Assembly: GCF_030272615.1 (NCBI RefSeq)
Contig: NC_081410.1
Coordinates: forward strand, 221,765,415 to 221,829,414
DNA from: Cryptomeria japonica
Lineage: Eukaryota > Streptophyta > Pinopsida > Cupressales > Cupressaceae
DNA: 64,000 bases
Direction: 5' to 3'
Below, in pieces: positions 35,801-46,536 of the stretch. The stretch's first letter is position 1, and each line of letters starts with the position of its first letter. The notes below the pieces were generated by a model. It searched no databases. It was given only the letters and a program-made list of their open reading frames with translations, and was not told the origin of the DNA. Made by a program: the position numbers and the translations under genes.

Positions 35801-36465
35801 ATGGATGAACCTAATCATGTTGTCTATATTTTAACCTTAATGGATGAACTCATCATGTTATCTATATTTTTAACCTTAATGGATGAACTCATCAAGTTAT
35901 CTATATTTCTAACCTTAATGGATGAACTCATCATGTTATCTATATTTTAACTTTAATGGATTAACTTCATCACGTTATCTATATTTTTAACCTTAATGGA
36001 TGAACTCATCAAGTTATCTATATTTCTAACCTTAATGGATGAACTCATCATGTTATCTATATTTTAACTTTAATGGATGAACTTCATCATGTTAACTATA
36101 TTTTAACCTTAATGGATGAACTTCATCATGTTAGCTATATTTTTAACCTTAATGAATGAACTCATCATGTTATCTATATTTTAACTTTAATGGATGAACT
36201 TCATCACGTTATCTATATTTTTTACCTTAATGCATGAACTCATCAAGTTATCTATATTTCTAACTTTAATGGATGAACTCATCATGTTATCTATATTTTA
36301 ACTTTAATGGATGAACTTCATCACGTTAACTATATTTTAACCTTAATGGGTGAACTTCATCATGTTAGCTATACTTTTAACCTTAATAGATTAACTCATC
36401 ATGTTATCTATATTTTCAACCATAATGGATGAACTCATCTTGTTATCTATAATTTTAATTTACCA
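35801..36465. repeat. 39-bp tandem repeat array, about 17 copies
   Basis: The unit is approximately AATGGATGAACTCATCATG followed by TTATCTATATTTTAACCTT. Copies vary between CATCATG, CATCAAG and CTTCACG, and variants recur in a partly regular order, which suggests amplification of multi-unit blocks. It is non-coding. Confidence 0.95.
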
Positions 36466-36701
36466 AACGAATTATATCCTTATTTAAATTAATAACCGGT
36501 AATTAGGTAAATCAGCTTAATTGGGTTAATTAGCGTGGGTTGAGTTAAGTGTTGAATCAAGTAATCATGTTGGGAAACCCTTTGGGTGTTAGTTAAGTAT
36601 TTTGTTGTGTTTAAAACTCTTAAAAAGAATATATATTTGCATTCTATTCTAGTGTTTTAGCTTTATCCCTTCGGGGTTTCCTAGTGGGGCATTACAGGTG
36701 G

Positions 36702-36836
36702 TACGTACTATATACCATTTAAACCAACCTCCAATTAATGACTCAAATATACTATTTTATTATCAAGTTTTTTTGCTAAGTCTATTGGTTTCATTTCGCT
36801 AACATTTTTTATATTTTTTCTTTGTCATAAGGCGAC
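36702..36836 (+). other. Continuation of the SET ORF, then intron-like sequence
   Basis: After element B the SET frame stays open for about 25 codons. AT-rich sequence with pyrimidine tracts follows and ends at a candidate acceptor near 36830 (TTTGTCATAAG). Confidence 0.4.
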
Positions 36837-37527
36837 ATGGATCTGTCACATAGCACAGATAGGGATATAGGTCCTGACACTTCTACCAAGAAGGTAAACC
36901 TCATTGTAATTGTACAAATTAGATAGAAGCAAACTGTTACATTATTATGTTCTTTTCTTGAGTGTTTTGGAGTAATTTTGATAGTGTTAATAATATTCTT
37001 GTCACAGATGGATGTTCGGGGAAAAGGAAAGGGACCTGCAATACCTCAATGCCTCTATAGGGATGTCTACTCAATAGTATTATACGATGATGACATCGCA
37101 TTTACCAAAAACCCTATAGAAATGATGAAAAAGATTGTTAGAAAAATTAATAGAGAGATTATTACTTTGACATCCATGAGCCCTCAGACCGATGAAATAA
37201 AAGAGAGGGTGCAACAATTGATGCGGATAGTACAAAACTTGCAAGTAAGCAACAATGAAAGCTTTAATTATAAAAAAAGTTCAATAATGGTTTATATTTT
37301 ATTCTCTTTTATGTCATTAACTAAAATATGTACGTGTTGTTTTTACAGGATTTTATGCATCCTCATCAACTTGGTGGCCATGATCAGGATATTGCAAGTA
37401 GTTCAGGTGATGACCATGTTCTATACATTAAAACTACTCCTTCTTTGGACTTGTGAACTTGCTTTTTTAATGCTAGTGTTATTGATCATATATTTATTAT
37501 GTAGTTGATGCAGAGGGATCAAGTTGA
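36837..37527 (+). pseudogene. Four-exon gene model of unknown function, near CACTA fragments
   Basis: Splice signals join four exons in phase: 36837-36893 (ATG start, then GTAAAC), 37008-37244 (after CACAG, then GTAAGC), 37349-37406 (after TTACAG, then GTGATG) and 37505-37527 (after TTATGTAG, ending TGA). The predicted protein is 124 residues: a basic GKGKGP stretch, a Tyr/Asp patch, then a charged helical segment (KKIVRKINREI to RVQQLMRIVQNLQ) and a His/Gln-rich tail. I do not recognise it. Clean splice phases with no internal stop make it the least damaged non-retroelement model here. It may be part of the CACTA accessory gene whose exons resume at 47752. Confidence 0.45.
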
Positions 37528-37947
37528 TTCTCTTCATGGCTGATCATTCATACCTTAGGGAAACAAACCCCCTTACACATCCCTTCACTTGTTATCAACA
37601 AACCCCCAACACATCCTTTTTCTAGATCCTTGACTTGGATCAACCTCTCACTTCATCACATAATTTTTGAGAGCTTCATACTATGATTTGTTCTTCATTG
37701 TCAACTCACCTTTCACTATGTGATACTCTCTCCTTGTAAAGCTCATCACATTCTACTTGAGCTCACATTCTACTTGAGCTCAACTTCCAACAAGACAAGT
37801 TACATGTTCAAGCAACTCCATGTTAGCCTTAACATTGTGAAAATAACAAGTATTTCAGCCATCATACCTTAAGATATACTTACCCTTGTCCTCCAAGAGT
37901 GTTCTTTCACTGTCCTCATCTCATTAATGTCTTCTCCAACTACCCAA
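37528..37947. other. Spacer, no gene seen
   Basis: AT-rich, probably intron or intergenic sequence. It ends in CCCAA (37943-37947), the target duplicate of solo LTR C. Confidence 0.6.
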
Positions 37948-38191
37948 TGTTGGCTTGATGATAATTGTAATGACTAAACTTCATCATATGTTGTCACTGA
38001 TGAAACACATACACACATATGTTCATATTCTATACTGGTGTGACTTCAAAGTTGTTTATACTACAACCGGTATTCTAGAGGTTTATATCCAACTAGTACA
38101 TGGTGACAACTAATATCTATATATGGAGACAACTAGTGGATTTTCATAACTTGACATCAGAATGAGAATCCAGTGGAGATTATCACATGAG

Positions 38192-39749
38192 TGTTGGCAT
38201 TATGTGAACCGGTATGTGGACATAATGACATTGTATGTTGTCATTGATGTCAATATGTTGAAGAGGTATGAACTGACATATGGTTATGGGAACCGACATA
38301 TGTGAGAACCGGTATAACACTGTGAACCAACATTTGTGCCAAAGTGAAGTGCTGTGCTTGTTCAAGAAGAACCAGTATATGGTTATGGGAACCAGCACAT
38401 GTAAGTGTTGTATGACTACTGGTTGGTAGTCTCAACTTCAGGGTTTCCCGTTGAAGTGCTTCAAGCCTGTATGGCTCAACTGGTGATCTTTGTGTAATGA
38501 GTAAGTAGTATATCAAAGAACAGATCATGTTGCCATGTTAGCCTTGTGCACGTGAAGGATCTTGCATGAAGAAGACTATCCCTATCTACCTCAAGAATGT
38601 GCAAAGTTTGTAAACGGTGAAAACACCTAATGGATTATCAGCCACCATGAAATCAGTGGATAATGAACGATGGAGAATGTCTTGAAATTTATTCAAGATC
38701 TATTGCATTTAATACAGTATGATCAATGATCAGGATTGAACTGTTTGAATTCCTTAACCTAACAGGTCTAGGGTTTAGGGTTTAAGCTACTGACCTGTCT
38801 ATTGTCCTATAAGGTTGATGTTGTGATTCTTTCAAAGGTTGTTGGAAAAAGCTGTGTGTGAGTATCCAAGAGAAGGGATATGAGATCCTTGCCAGAACAG
38901 AGGAGAGAAGTGATACCTGTAGAGTGTAAGTGCAGAAGGTGAAGAGGAGCTTAAAAAGATCTGCATTGGCATTGAGTGTTGTTACCAGATCATTGTAAAT
39001 ACCTGTTGATCTCTAACCACCTCAATAGTTGGAAAATCCCCTAACAGGGTAGCTTTAACCGACTTGCTGTAAATCCCTTAACAGGGTAACTCAAAGTTAT
39101 TGAGATCTAGAAAGCTAGAGAGCTCTAGAAATCCTTTAGCTATTGATTTTTTCAAATCCTCTAACAAGGTACCCTTAACAGGGTTTAACCCTTAACCGGG
39201 TATTGTAGCCATCCCTTAACCAGGTGATCTCTAATAGGATCGGTTCCTAGCAGAACCTTTTGTAATGTCTTTAACCGGATAAGGCTTCTAATAGAGCGGA
39301 CTTCCAAAGAGTTCAACAATAAGCTTGTGGGTATTCATCCCCACCGTGGTTTTTTCCAGTTGGGTTTCCATGTGAAAAATATGTGTGTCATGTGTGATGC
39401 TTTGTTATTACCTGCTAAGCATATGATGGTTCTATGTTTTATGCCTGTCAATAAAACATGTTGAACTAGATATTGTGAAGATATGATGATAGATTACCTG
39501 TTCATGCATAAGGGTGAAATGGTAGTGTAGTTCTGAGTAGAGTGGAAAGATCAGTGAGTAACCGGTTTATGATTGTTTTAGTTGTTCTGAGTTTTACCAG
39601 TTGCACTCTGTTTCAAACCAGTGTCACTGTTTTCCAATCACTTGGAGTGATTGCTACTGAACCATTTTAGGTCTATATTTTGTCTGTACTGATTCACCCC
39701 CCCCCTCTCAGTACCGGTTTGGTACTATTCATTCATCATTGAGTTATCA
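38192..39749 (+). repeat. Copia-2 5' LTR
   Basis: 1558 bp. Several AACCGGTA-like motifs lie in the first 200 bp. A cluster of short CCCTTAACAGGGTA-like repeats (about 39040-39250) precedes the C-tract GATTCACCCCCCCCCTCTCAG (39691-39711). Confidence 0.95.
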
Positions 39750-39751
39750 AT

Positions 39752-39763
39752 TGGTATCAGATC
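39752..39763 (+). other. Copia-2 primer-binding site
   Basis: TGGTATCAGATC, two bases after the LTR; initiator-Met type with one or two changes from TGGTATCAGAGC. Confidence 0.85.
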
Positions 39764-39818
39764 TCTCTAGGTCCTCTATGTTGTAAGCTTAATCGCTTGA
39801 GGTAAAGATCCCAGTCAG

Positions 39819-40330
39819 ATGATGAAGAGGGAAGGTCCAAAGTTTAATAGGGAAAATTTTGGTATATGGAAAGATAGGATGAAGATATTCATGAGAAGCA
39901 TGGGTACTCAACACTGGAGTTATGTTGATAATGTCTATGTTGTCCCTACCGGTACTCTCACCGATGACCAAAAGAGAGAGATATAAGAAAATGGGCAAGT
40001 CATGGAAGCCCTTATTAGTAGTCTATCTGACATTGAGTTTATTGATGTTCAGGTCAAGGTAAATCCCAAAGAGGTATGGGATGCTCTTGAAAATATCTAT
40101 GGTAGTGATGAACATGTAAAACAAACTAAGGAAGAAAGCCTGAGAGGGAAGTTTGAAGATATGCAGATGGTTGAAGGTGAGACCATTCAACAGTATGGAA
40201 TAAGAATAAAAACAGTTGTTGGAGAAATCAAGAGTGCAGGTGATAAAATAGAAGATTCCACTATGGTAAGCAAAGTCCTGAGATCCCTATTGTTGGTTAA
40301 GGGTTGCTACTTTTCAAGAATTGAGATCAA
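39819..40330 (+). pseudogene. Copia-2 gag
   Basis: The frame opens with ATG 39819 (MMKREGPKFNRENFGIWKDR), the usual Copia gag N-terminus around a FxGxNFxxWK core. It has a TAA at 39987, where CAA would give Gln, and a frameshift near 40320 that puts the rest of gag-pol in another frame. It continues into the UBN2-type gag segment (NPKEVWDALENIYG, KLKxxF-like EESLRGKFEDMQM). It would form the virus-like particle shell. Confidence 0.9.
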
Positions 40331-43300
40331 TAGACAAGACTAAGGTATCCTTGGACTCCATCATAGCCAAGTTGACAGCCTATGAGCTAAATAGTTTTGA
40401 TGGCAGTGTTCAAAAGACTGAATCAACTTTTAAAGCCTCTACTATACCATCTAGAAAAGGAAAAGAAGCTAGCACTAGTGGTGAACCTAGACAGAGCAGA
40501 GAAATGGATGATGAGGAGATTCTAATGGCATTTGAATCTCTCCTTTCTAGGAAGTTTCCTAAAGGAACTGGTAAATACAAAGATAAGCTACCTTTGAAAT
40601 GCTTTTCTTGTAACCGGATAGGACATATTGCTATAAACTATCCTAATGGCAATAACAAGGACAAACCAGAAAGGTTCAGGAAATTCAAAGGAGGAAACCA
40701 GAGAAACTGTTTTGTGGTAGTTGATAAAGGTGTCATAGATGAAGAATCAGAGGATGAAGAAAATGAAGATATTGTGTTTGTTGCTGTCAAAGAAGATGTG
40801 TTAGACAAGAAGGCTCTTGTCTCCCAGTTTGATAATTCCAATAAGTGGATCATTGACAGTGGCTGTTCTCACCATATGACTGGTGACCGGAGAAAGTTTC
40901 TATCCTTGGAGGAGTATGATGGAGGTGTGGTTCGCTTTGGAAATGATGCACCATGCATGGTCAAAGGCAGATGGTCCATCTCTTTGAATGGAAAGAGAAG
41001 TGCTGACAATGTGTATTGGGTTGATGGTCTCAGACGCAACCTTCTAAGTGTTGCCCAACTGAATGATAGTGGCCTCACTCTAGAATTCAAGAATGGAGTT
41101 TGCAAAGTCAAAGGAAAAGATGGTGAATTGGTGGCCACAAGGATGCAGACCAAAGGTAACCTATTTCATCTGAATGCAAAAATAAGTACATGTCTTATGG
41201 CTAAGTTTGATGATAGCTGGATATGGCATAGGAGACTCTGCCATGTAAACTTTGATAACATTGTGAAGGCTAGTAAGATCAAGGCAGTTAGAGGGTTACT
41301 GGTGCTAAGAAAACTGGATAATACCTTATGCAGAGAGTGTCAATTGGGGAAAATGTCTTCCTCGACCTTTAAAGGTAAATCTTTCACTGCTGACAACTTG
41401 CTTGATCTTGTGCATACTGATTTGTGTGGTCCTATGAAAACTAGAAGTGTGCAGGGTGATAGGTACTTAATGATTCTCACTGATGACTGCTCAAGAATGA
41501 TGTGGGTCACATTCTTGAAAGACAAGTCTGAAGCCTTTGTGAAGTTAAAAGATTTCAGAGAATTAGTGGAGAAGGAAAGTGGTAAAAGGATCAAGTGTCT
41601 CAGAACTGATCAAGGAGGGGAATTCACTTCCGGTGAATTCAACAAGTATTGTGAAGAATTTGGCATCAAGAGGCAATTGTCTGCCCCCCAAACTCCATAG
41701 TAGAATGGCCTAGCAGAGAGGAATAACCAGACTATGGTTGAAGCAGCTAGAACAATGTTGATTCAAGGAAAGGTAGCTCACACCTTTTGGAGAGAAGTGG
41801 TGAGCACTGCAGTCTACACAATGAACTGGGTACTCATCAAGAAAGGTAAGGACAAAACTCCTTATGAGTATTGCACCGGTATGACACCTGTGGTTAGCTA
41901 CTTTAGGGTATTTGGTAGCAAATTTTACATCAAGAGGAGTGAACATCAGGGCAAATTTGAAGCTAAATGCGATGAGGGAATATTCCTAGGATATTCCACC
42001 AAGAGTAAAGCTCTCAAGTGTTACAACAATAAGACTCAGAGAATTATGGAAAGTATTAATGTAAGAGTTGATGAATCCTTTGAGAAAACTGAGGAAACCG
42101 ATAATGAGCAAGCTATAAATGAACTGGTTGCAACCTTTTGGGAACCGGTTGTCAATCAACCAAGTACCAGTAATAGTGTTCCTGAACTGGTGAATGCTGA
42201 TACTAATGAAGATGAGGATGAAGAGGAAAAGCAAGAAGAAGTAGTCAAGACCATTCCTCGGTATGTCAAGTTGAATCATGATCCTAAGCAGATCATAGGA
42301 GATAAGGATGCAGGAATCCTTACAAGAAGAAAGATCAGAGAAAACTCATGTATGATCTTTGAATTTGAGCCTAAATCATTCAAAGAGGCTCATAAAGATG
42401 AAGATTGGATCAAGGCAATGGAAGAGGAACTTGACCAGATAGAGAAAAATGGTACATGGTCCTTGGTACCCAGACCAGAGCATAAAAATGTCATTGGCAC
42501 CAAATGGGTGTTCAGAAACAAGCTGAATGAGGATGGCATAGTGATTAGGAATAAAGCCAGATTGGTGTGCAAAGGATATGCTCAAGAAGAAGGAGAAGAC
42601 TATGGAGAAACATTTGCTCCTGTAGCTAGATTGGAGGGAGTTCATATGCTTCTTGCATATGCAACTTTTAAAGGCTTCAAAGTATATCAAATGGATGTAA
42701 AATATGCATTCCTAAATGGTGTACTTGAAGAGGAGGTGTATATTGAGCAACCAGATGGGTTTTCCCTATCTGAAGACAATGACATGGTATGTAGGCTACA
42801 TAAAGCCTTATATGGTCTAAAGCAAGCACCTAGGGCATGGTATGAGCCCCTACATTCCCATCTTGTGAAGATTGGATTTGAGAGAACAAGTGAAGATAGC
42901 AATATCTACTTGAAGTCTGAAGGAGATCAGATCCTGATCTGTGAGGTATTTGTTGATGACCTTATCTTTGGTGGTGATGACAAGATGAGTCATGAGTTTG
43001 CTGATGAGATGAAGGAAGAGTTTGAGATGTCACTCATAGGGGAGATTAAGTTCTTCATTGGACTGCAGATTCAACAGATGAAGGATGGAATCTTTATCAC
43101 TCACTCCAAATATCTCAAAGAGGTGTTGAAGACCTTTGGCATGGAAGATAGCAAACCGGTTGGTACACCGATGGTGACCGGTTGTAAACTATCCAAAGAG
43201 GATGACTCTGCATTGGTTGATGAGAAGGAATACCGATCAATGATTGGTAAGTTGCATTATGTAATACATAGCAGACTGGATATTGCACATGCAGTTGGCA

Positions 43301-43901
43301 TTACTGCAAGGTTCCAGAAAAGTCCAAGAGAATCCCACTTGGTTGCAGTCAAGCGGATTCAAAGGTATCTGAAGGGAACTGTTGACTATGGATTGTGGTA
43401 TCCATATAGCAAGGACTTCAACTTGAAAGTGTTCACAGATGTTGATTGGGCTGGTAATGTAGATGATCAGAAGAGCACAACCGGTGGTGCATTCTTCCTT
43501 GGTGGTAGACTAGTCTCATGGATGAGTAAAAAGCAGAGTTGTATCTCTCAGTCTACAGTGGAAGCGGAGTATATTGCAGCTTTAATGAACTACACTTGGA
43601 CAATTTGGATGAAGCATGTACTAAAGGCTTCAAAATCCCTGTACTTGAACCGGTAAGTATATTCTATGATAACACAAGTGCTATCAATATTTTAAAGAAT
43701 CCAATTTTACATTCTAGAACCAAGCACTTTGAGCTTAAGTATCATTTCTTAAGGGAAAAGGTTCAGAACAAAGAGATTGCACTGGAGCATGTGTCTAGTA
43801 AGGAGTGGTTAGCAGACATATTCACCAAGCCTCTTCCAATGACTACATTTACATACTTAAGAGGTGAATTAGGGGTACTGCCCCTTCAAGAGGTGAACTA
43901 A
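40331..43901 (+). pseudogene. Copia-2 pol (knuckle, protease, integrase, RT, RNase H)
   Basis: The first long frame (to 41698) has a knuckle CFSCNRIGHIAINYP with the last Cys changed to Tyr, protease WIIDSGCSHHMTGD (about 40849), GAG-pre-integrase IWHRRLCHVNFDN, and integrase with HTDLCGP and RTDQGGEF (about 41606). TAG TAG (41698-41703) interrupts integrase at TPxxNG. The second long frame (to 43656) holds the rest of integrase, then RT with [23 protein letters not shown] and [11 protein letters not shown] (about 42952), and RNase H with VFTDVDWAG and EAEY. After a frameshift near 43630 the frame ends FYDNTSAI...HSRTKHFELKYHF...ADIFTKPL, with TAA at 43899. All catalytic motifs are readable. 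Confidence 0.94.
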
Positions 43902-44146
43902 AGGTATATTCTCCACATCAGTCATGTATTGCATAGTCAAATCTTTCTTCAGGATTGATGTGTTGAAGGATGCTACTCCTCAGGGGGAGCAGCATAATGG
44001 AACCGAGAAGCTTGTTCCTCCACTTTGGCATTGTTGTCAAAGGGGGAGAAGATGTCAAGCAGAGAAGATATCTATAGAAATTGGGGGAGAAAATGTGAAG
44101 CGGACAGATATCTTTGTATATTGCCATCAATGCCAAAGGGGGAGAT
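43902..44146 (+). other. Copia-2 3' untranslated region and polypurine tract
   Basis: Two TGTCAAAGGGGGAGAA-like runs, at about 44035 and 44132. The second (CCAAAGGGGGAGAT) abuts the 3' LTR. Confidence 0.85.
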
Positions 44147-45699
44147 TGTTGGCATTATGTGAACCGGTATGTGGACATAATGACATTGTATGTTGTCATT
44201 GATGTCAATATGTTGAAGAGGTATGAACCGGCATATGGTTATGGGAACCGGCATATGTGAGAACCGGTATAACACTGTGAACCGACATTTGTGCCAAAGT
44301 GAAGTGGTGTGCTTGTTCAAGATGAACTAGTATATGGTTATGGGAACTGGCACATGGAAGCATTGTATGACTACTAGTTGGTAGTCTTAACTTCGGGGTT
44401 TCCGGTTGAAGTGCTTCAATCCTGTATGGCCCAACCGGTGATCTTTGTGTAATGAGTAAGTTGTATATCATAGAACAAATCGTGTTGCCATGTCAGCCTT
44501 GCGCGCGTGAAGGATCTTGCACGAAGAAGACTATCCCTATCTACCTCAAGAATGTGCGAAGTTTATAAATGGTGAAAATATGTGGATTATCAGCCGCCAT
44601 GAAATCGGTGGATAATGAACGATGGAGAATGTCTTGAGATTTATTCAAGATCTGCTACATTTAATATAGTATGATCAATGATCAGGATTGAAATGTTTGA
44701 ATTCCTTAACCTAACAGGTATAGGGTTTAGGGTTTATGCTACCAACCTGTCTGTTGTCCTATAAGGTCGATGTTGTGATTCTTTCAGAGGTTGTTGGCAA
44801 AAGCTGTGTGTGAGTATCCAAGAGAAGGGATACGAGATCCTTGCCAGAACAGAGGAGAGAAGTGATACCTGCAAAGTGTAAGTGCAGAAGGTGAAGAGGA
44901 GCTTAAGTGGATCTGCATTGGCATTGAGTGCTATTACTAGATCATAGTAAATACCTGTTGATCTCTAACTACCTCAATAGTTGGAAAATCCCCTAACAGG
45001 GTAGCCTTAACTGGCTTGCTGTAAGTCCCTTAATAGGGTAACTCAAAGTTATTGAGATCTGGAAAGCTAGAGAGCTCTAGAAATCCTTTAGCTATTGAGT
45101 TTTTGAAATCCTCTAACAAGGTACCCTTAACCAGGTATTGTAGCCATCCCTTAACTGGGTGATCTCTAACAGGATCGGTTCCTAGCAGAACCTTTTGTAA
45201 TGTCTTTAACCGGATAAGGCTTCTAATAGAGCAGACTTCCAAAGAGTTCAACAACAAGCTTGTGGGTATTCATCCCCACCATGGTTTTTCCCAGTTGGGT
45301 ATCCACGTGAAAAATATGTGTGTCATGTGTGATGCTTTTATCTTGTGATGCTTTGTTATTACCTGTTAAGCATATGATGGTTCTGCATTTTATGCCTATC
45401 AATAAAACATGTTGAACTAGCTGTTGTGAAGATATGATGATAGATTACCTTTTCATACATAAGGGTGAAATGGTAGTGTAGTTCTGAGTAGAGTGGAAAG
45501 ATCAGTGAGTAACCGGTTTATGATTGTTTTAGTTGTTATGAGTTTTACCGGTTGCACTCTATTTCAAACCGGTGTCACTGTTTGCCAGTCACTTGGAGTG
45601 ATTGCTGCTGAACCGGTTTAGGTCTGTATTTTGTTTATACGGATTCACCCCCCCCTCTTAGTACCAGTTTGGTACTATTCGTTCATCATTGAGTTATCA
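44147..45699 (+). repeat. Copia-2 3' LTR
   Basis: 1553 bp, aligned throughout with the 5' LTR. Many differences are C/T or G/A (for example AACCGGCATATGG against AACTGACATATGG). C-tract at 45641-45660. Confidence 0.95.
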
Positions 45700-46536
45700 A
45701 TGAGCATCAAGGATAAACAGTTTATATGTTTAACTCCAACCGGTATTCATTGATTATGTGATGAGTTATCCTCATCGACAAGATTTGGTAGTATTTTTGT
45801 GATGGGTTATGATCACTTGACCAGATACATTGTACCTAGGTAATTGTGTTATGATTTCTAGAGGTCGACATGAAATCTAAATGTCTATATATTGACATCA
45901 CAATGAATTATTTTGTATGAGCGAAAGTGATATGCTATATGTAAAGACAAAAGTGTTAAGTCGTAGAGTATGTTGGTAAAGAAGTGTTAAGTGTGTAGAA
46001 GAGGATCTATACAAGCAATTTGTGCTACTACTAGATCAAATCACCTATTGTTTTCTAATCAGTGCAAAAGTCAAATCCCCTAACCGGGTAAGCTCTAACA
46101 AGCTTCATTGTTCAAATCCTCTAACTAGGTGATCCATTAGTTTCAATTAAAAAATCCTCCACCAAGGTTACTCCTTACAGGGTACTACCTTTTACAGGGT
46201 ATAGCTTTTAACTAAACTTTGGGATATTTAACAAGATTCACTCCTAGCAGAGCACTTTTGTAGACCCTAATCGGTGAGTTATCTATTACTGCAGATAGTT
46301 AACTTGTGACTCCCATCTCACCATGTTTTTTACCTATTTGGGTTTTTCACGTATAAACACTTGTGTTATGGTATATGTTTTACTTATTGTGGATGTTGTT
46401 ATATCAAATCTTGATTGCAAGCATATTGTTTAACAAACTTGTTAAGTTTATCTACCAGTCAGTGTTTAAAGTAGTACTATTTTTGGTGTCACTGATTCAC
46501 CCACCCCTCTCAGTGCTTTACAAGTCCATCACCCAA

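Larger units (their letters stand above)
32445..36696. mobile_element. Element B: 4.25-kb solo-LTR-like insertion, TSD GGTGG
   Basis: Starts TGTAGTGCCCC and ends GGGGCATTACA (inverted ends with one mismatch), with exact GGTGG duplicates at 32440-32444 and 36697-36701. There is no gene. It shares its layout with element A: AT-rich body, a GC-rich island with GTGG motifs (34040-34270), then a long (AT)n tract, then an AT-rich tail, so the two are probably one family of long LTRs. It also holds a 39-bp tandem array. Read in reverse the start is TGTAATGCCCCAC, like Tekay-type LTRs. Confidence 0.75.
38192..45699 (+). mobile_element. Copia-2: complete Ty1/copia element, TSD ATGAG
   Basis: LTRs 38192-39749 and 44147-45699 (TGTTGGCATT...GAGTTATCA), exact ATGAG duplicates at 38187-38191 and 45700-45704, primer-binding site, gag, pol and polypurine tract all in place. 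7.5 kb in total. Damage is limited to one stop in gag, two frameshifts and a double TAG in integrase. Confidence 0.95.
37948..46531 (+). mobile_element. Solo Copia LTR C (about 1.07 kb) carrying nested Copia-2
   Basis: Outer ends TGTTGGCTTG and GTCCATCA, with exact CCCAA duplicates at 37943-37947 and 46532-46536. Once Copia-2 and its duplicate (38192-45704) are removed, about 1071 bp remain. These show the Copia LTR layout: AACCGGTA-type and CCTAACCGGGTA motifs (about 46076-46200), and GATTCACCCACCCCTCTCAG near the 3' end. No internal region remains, so the element was lost by LTR-LTR recombination before Copia-2 inserted. Confidence 0.85.

Noticed and set aside
35801-36465. CRISPR-like array
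   Set aside because: Contiguous tandem units without unique spacers, in plant repeat DNA.
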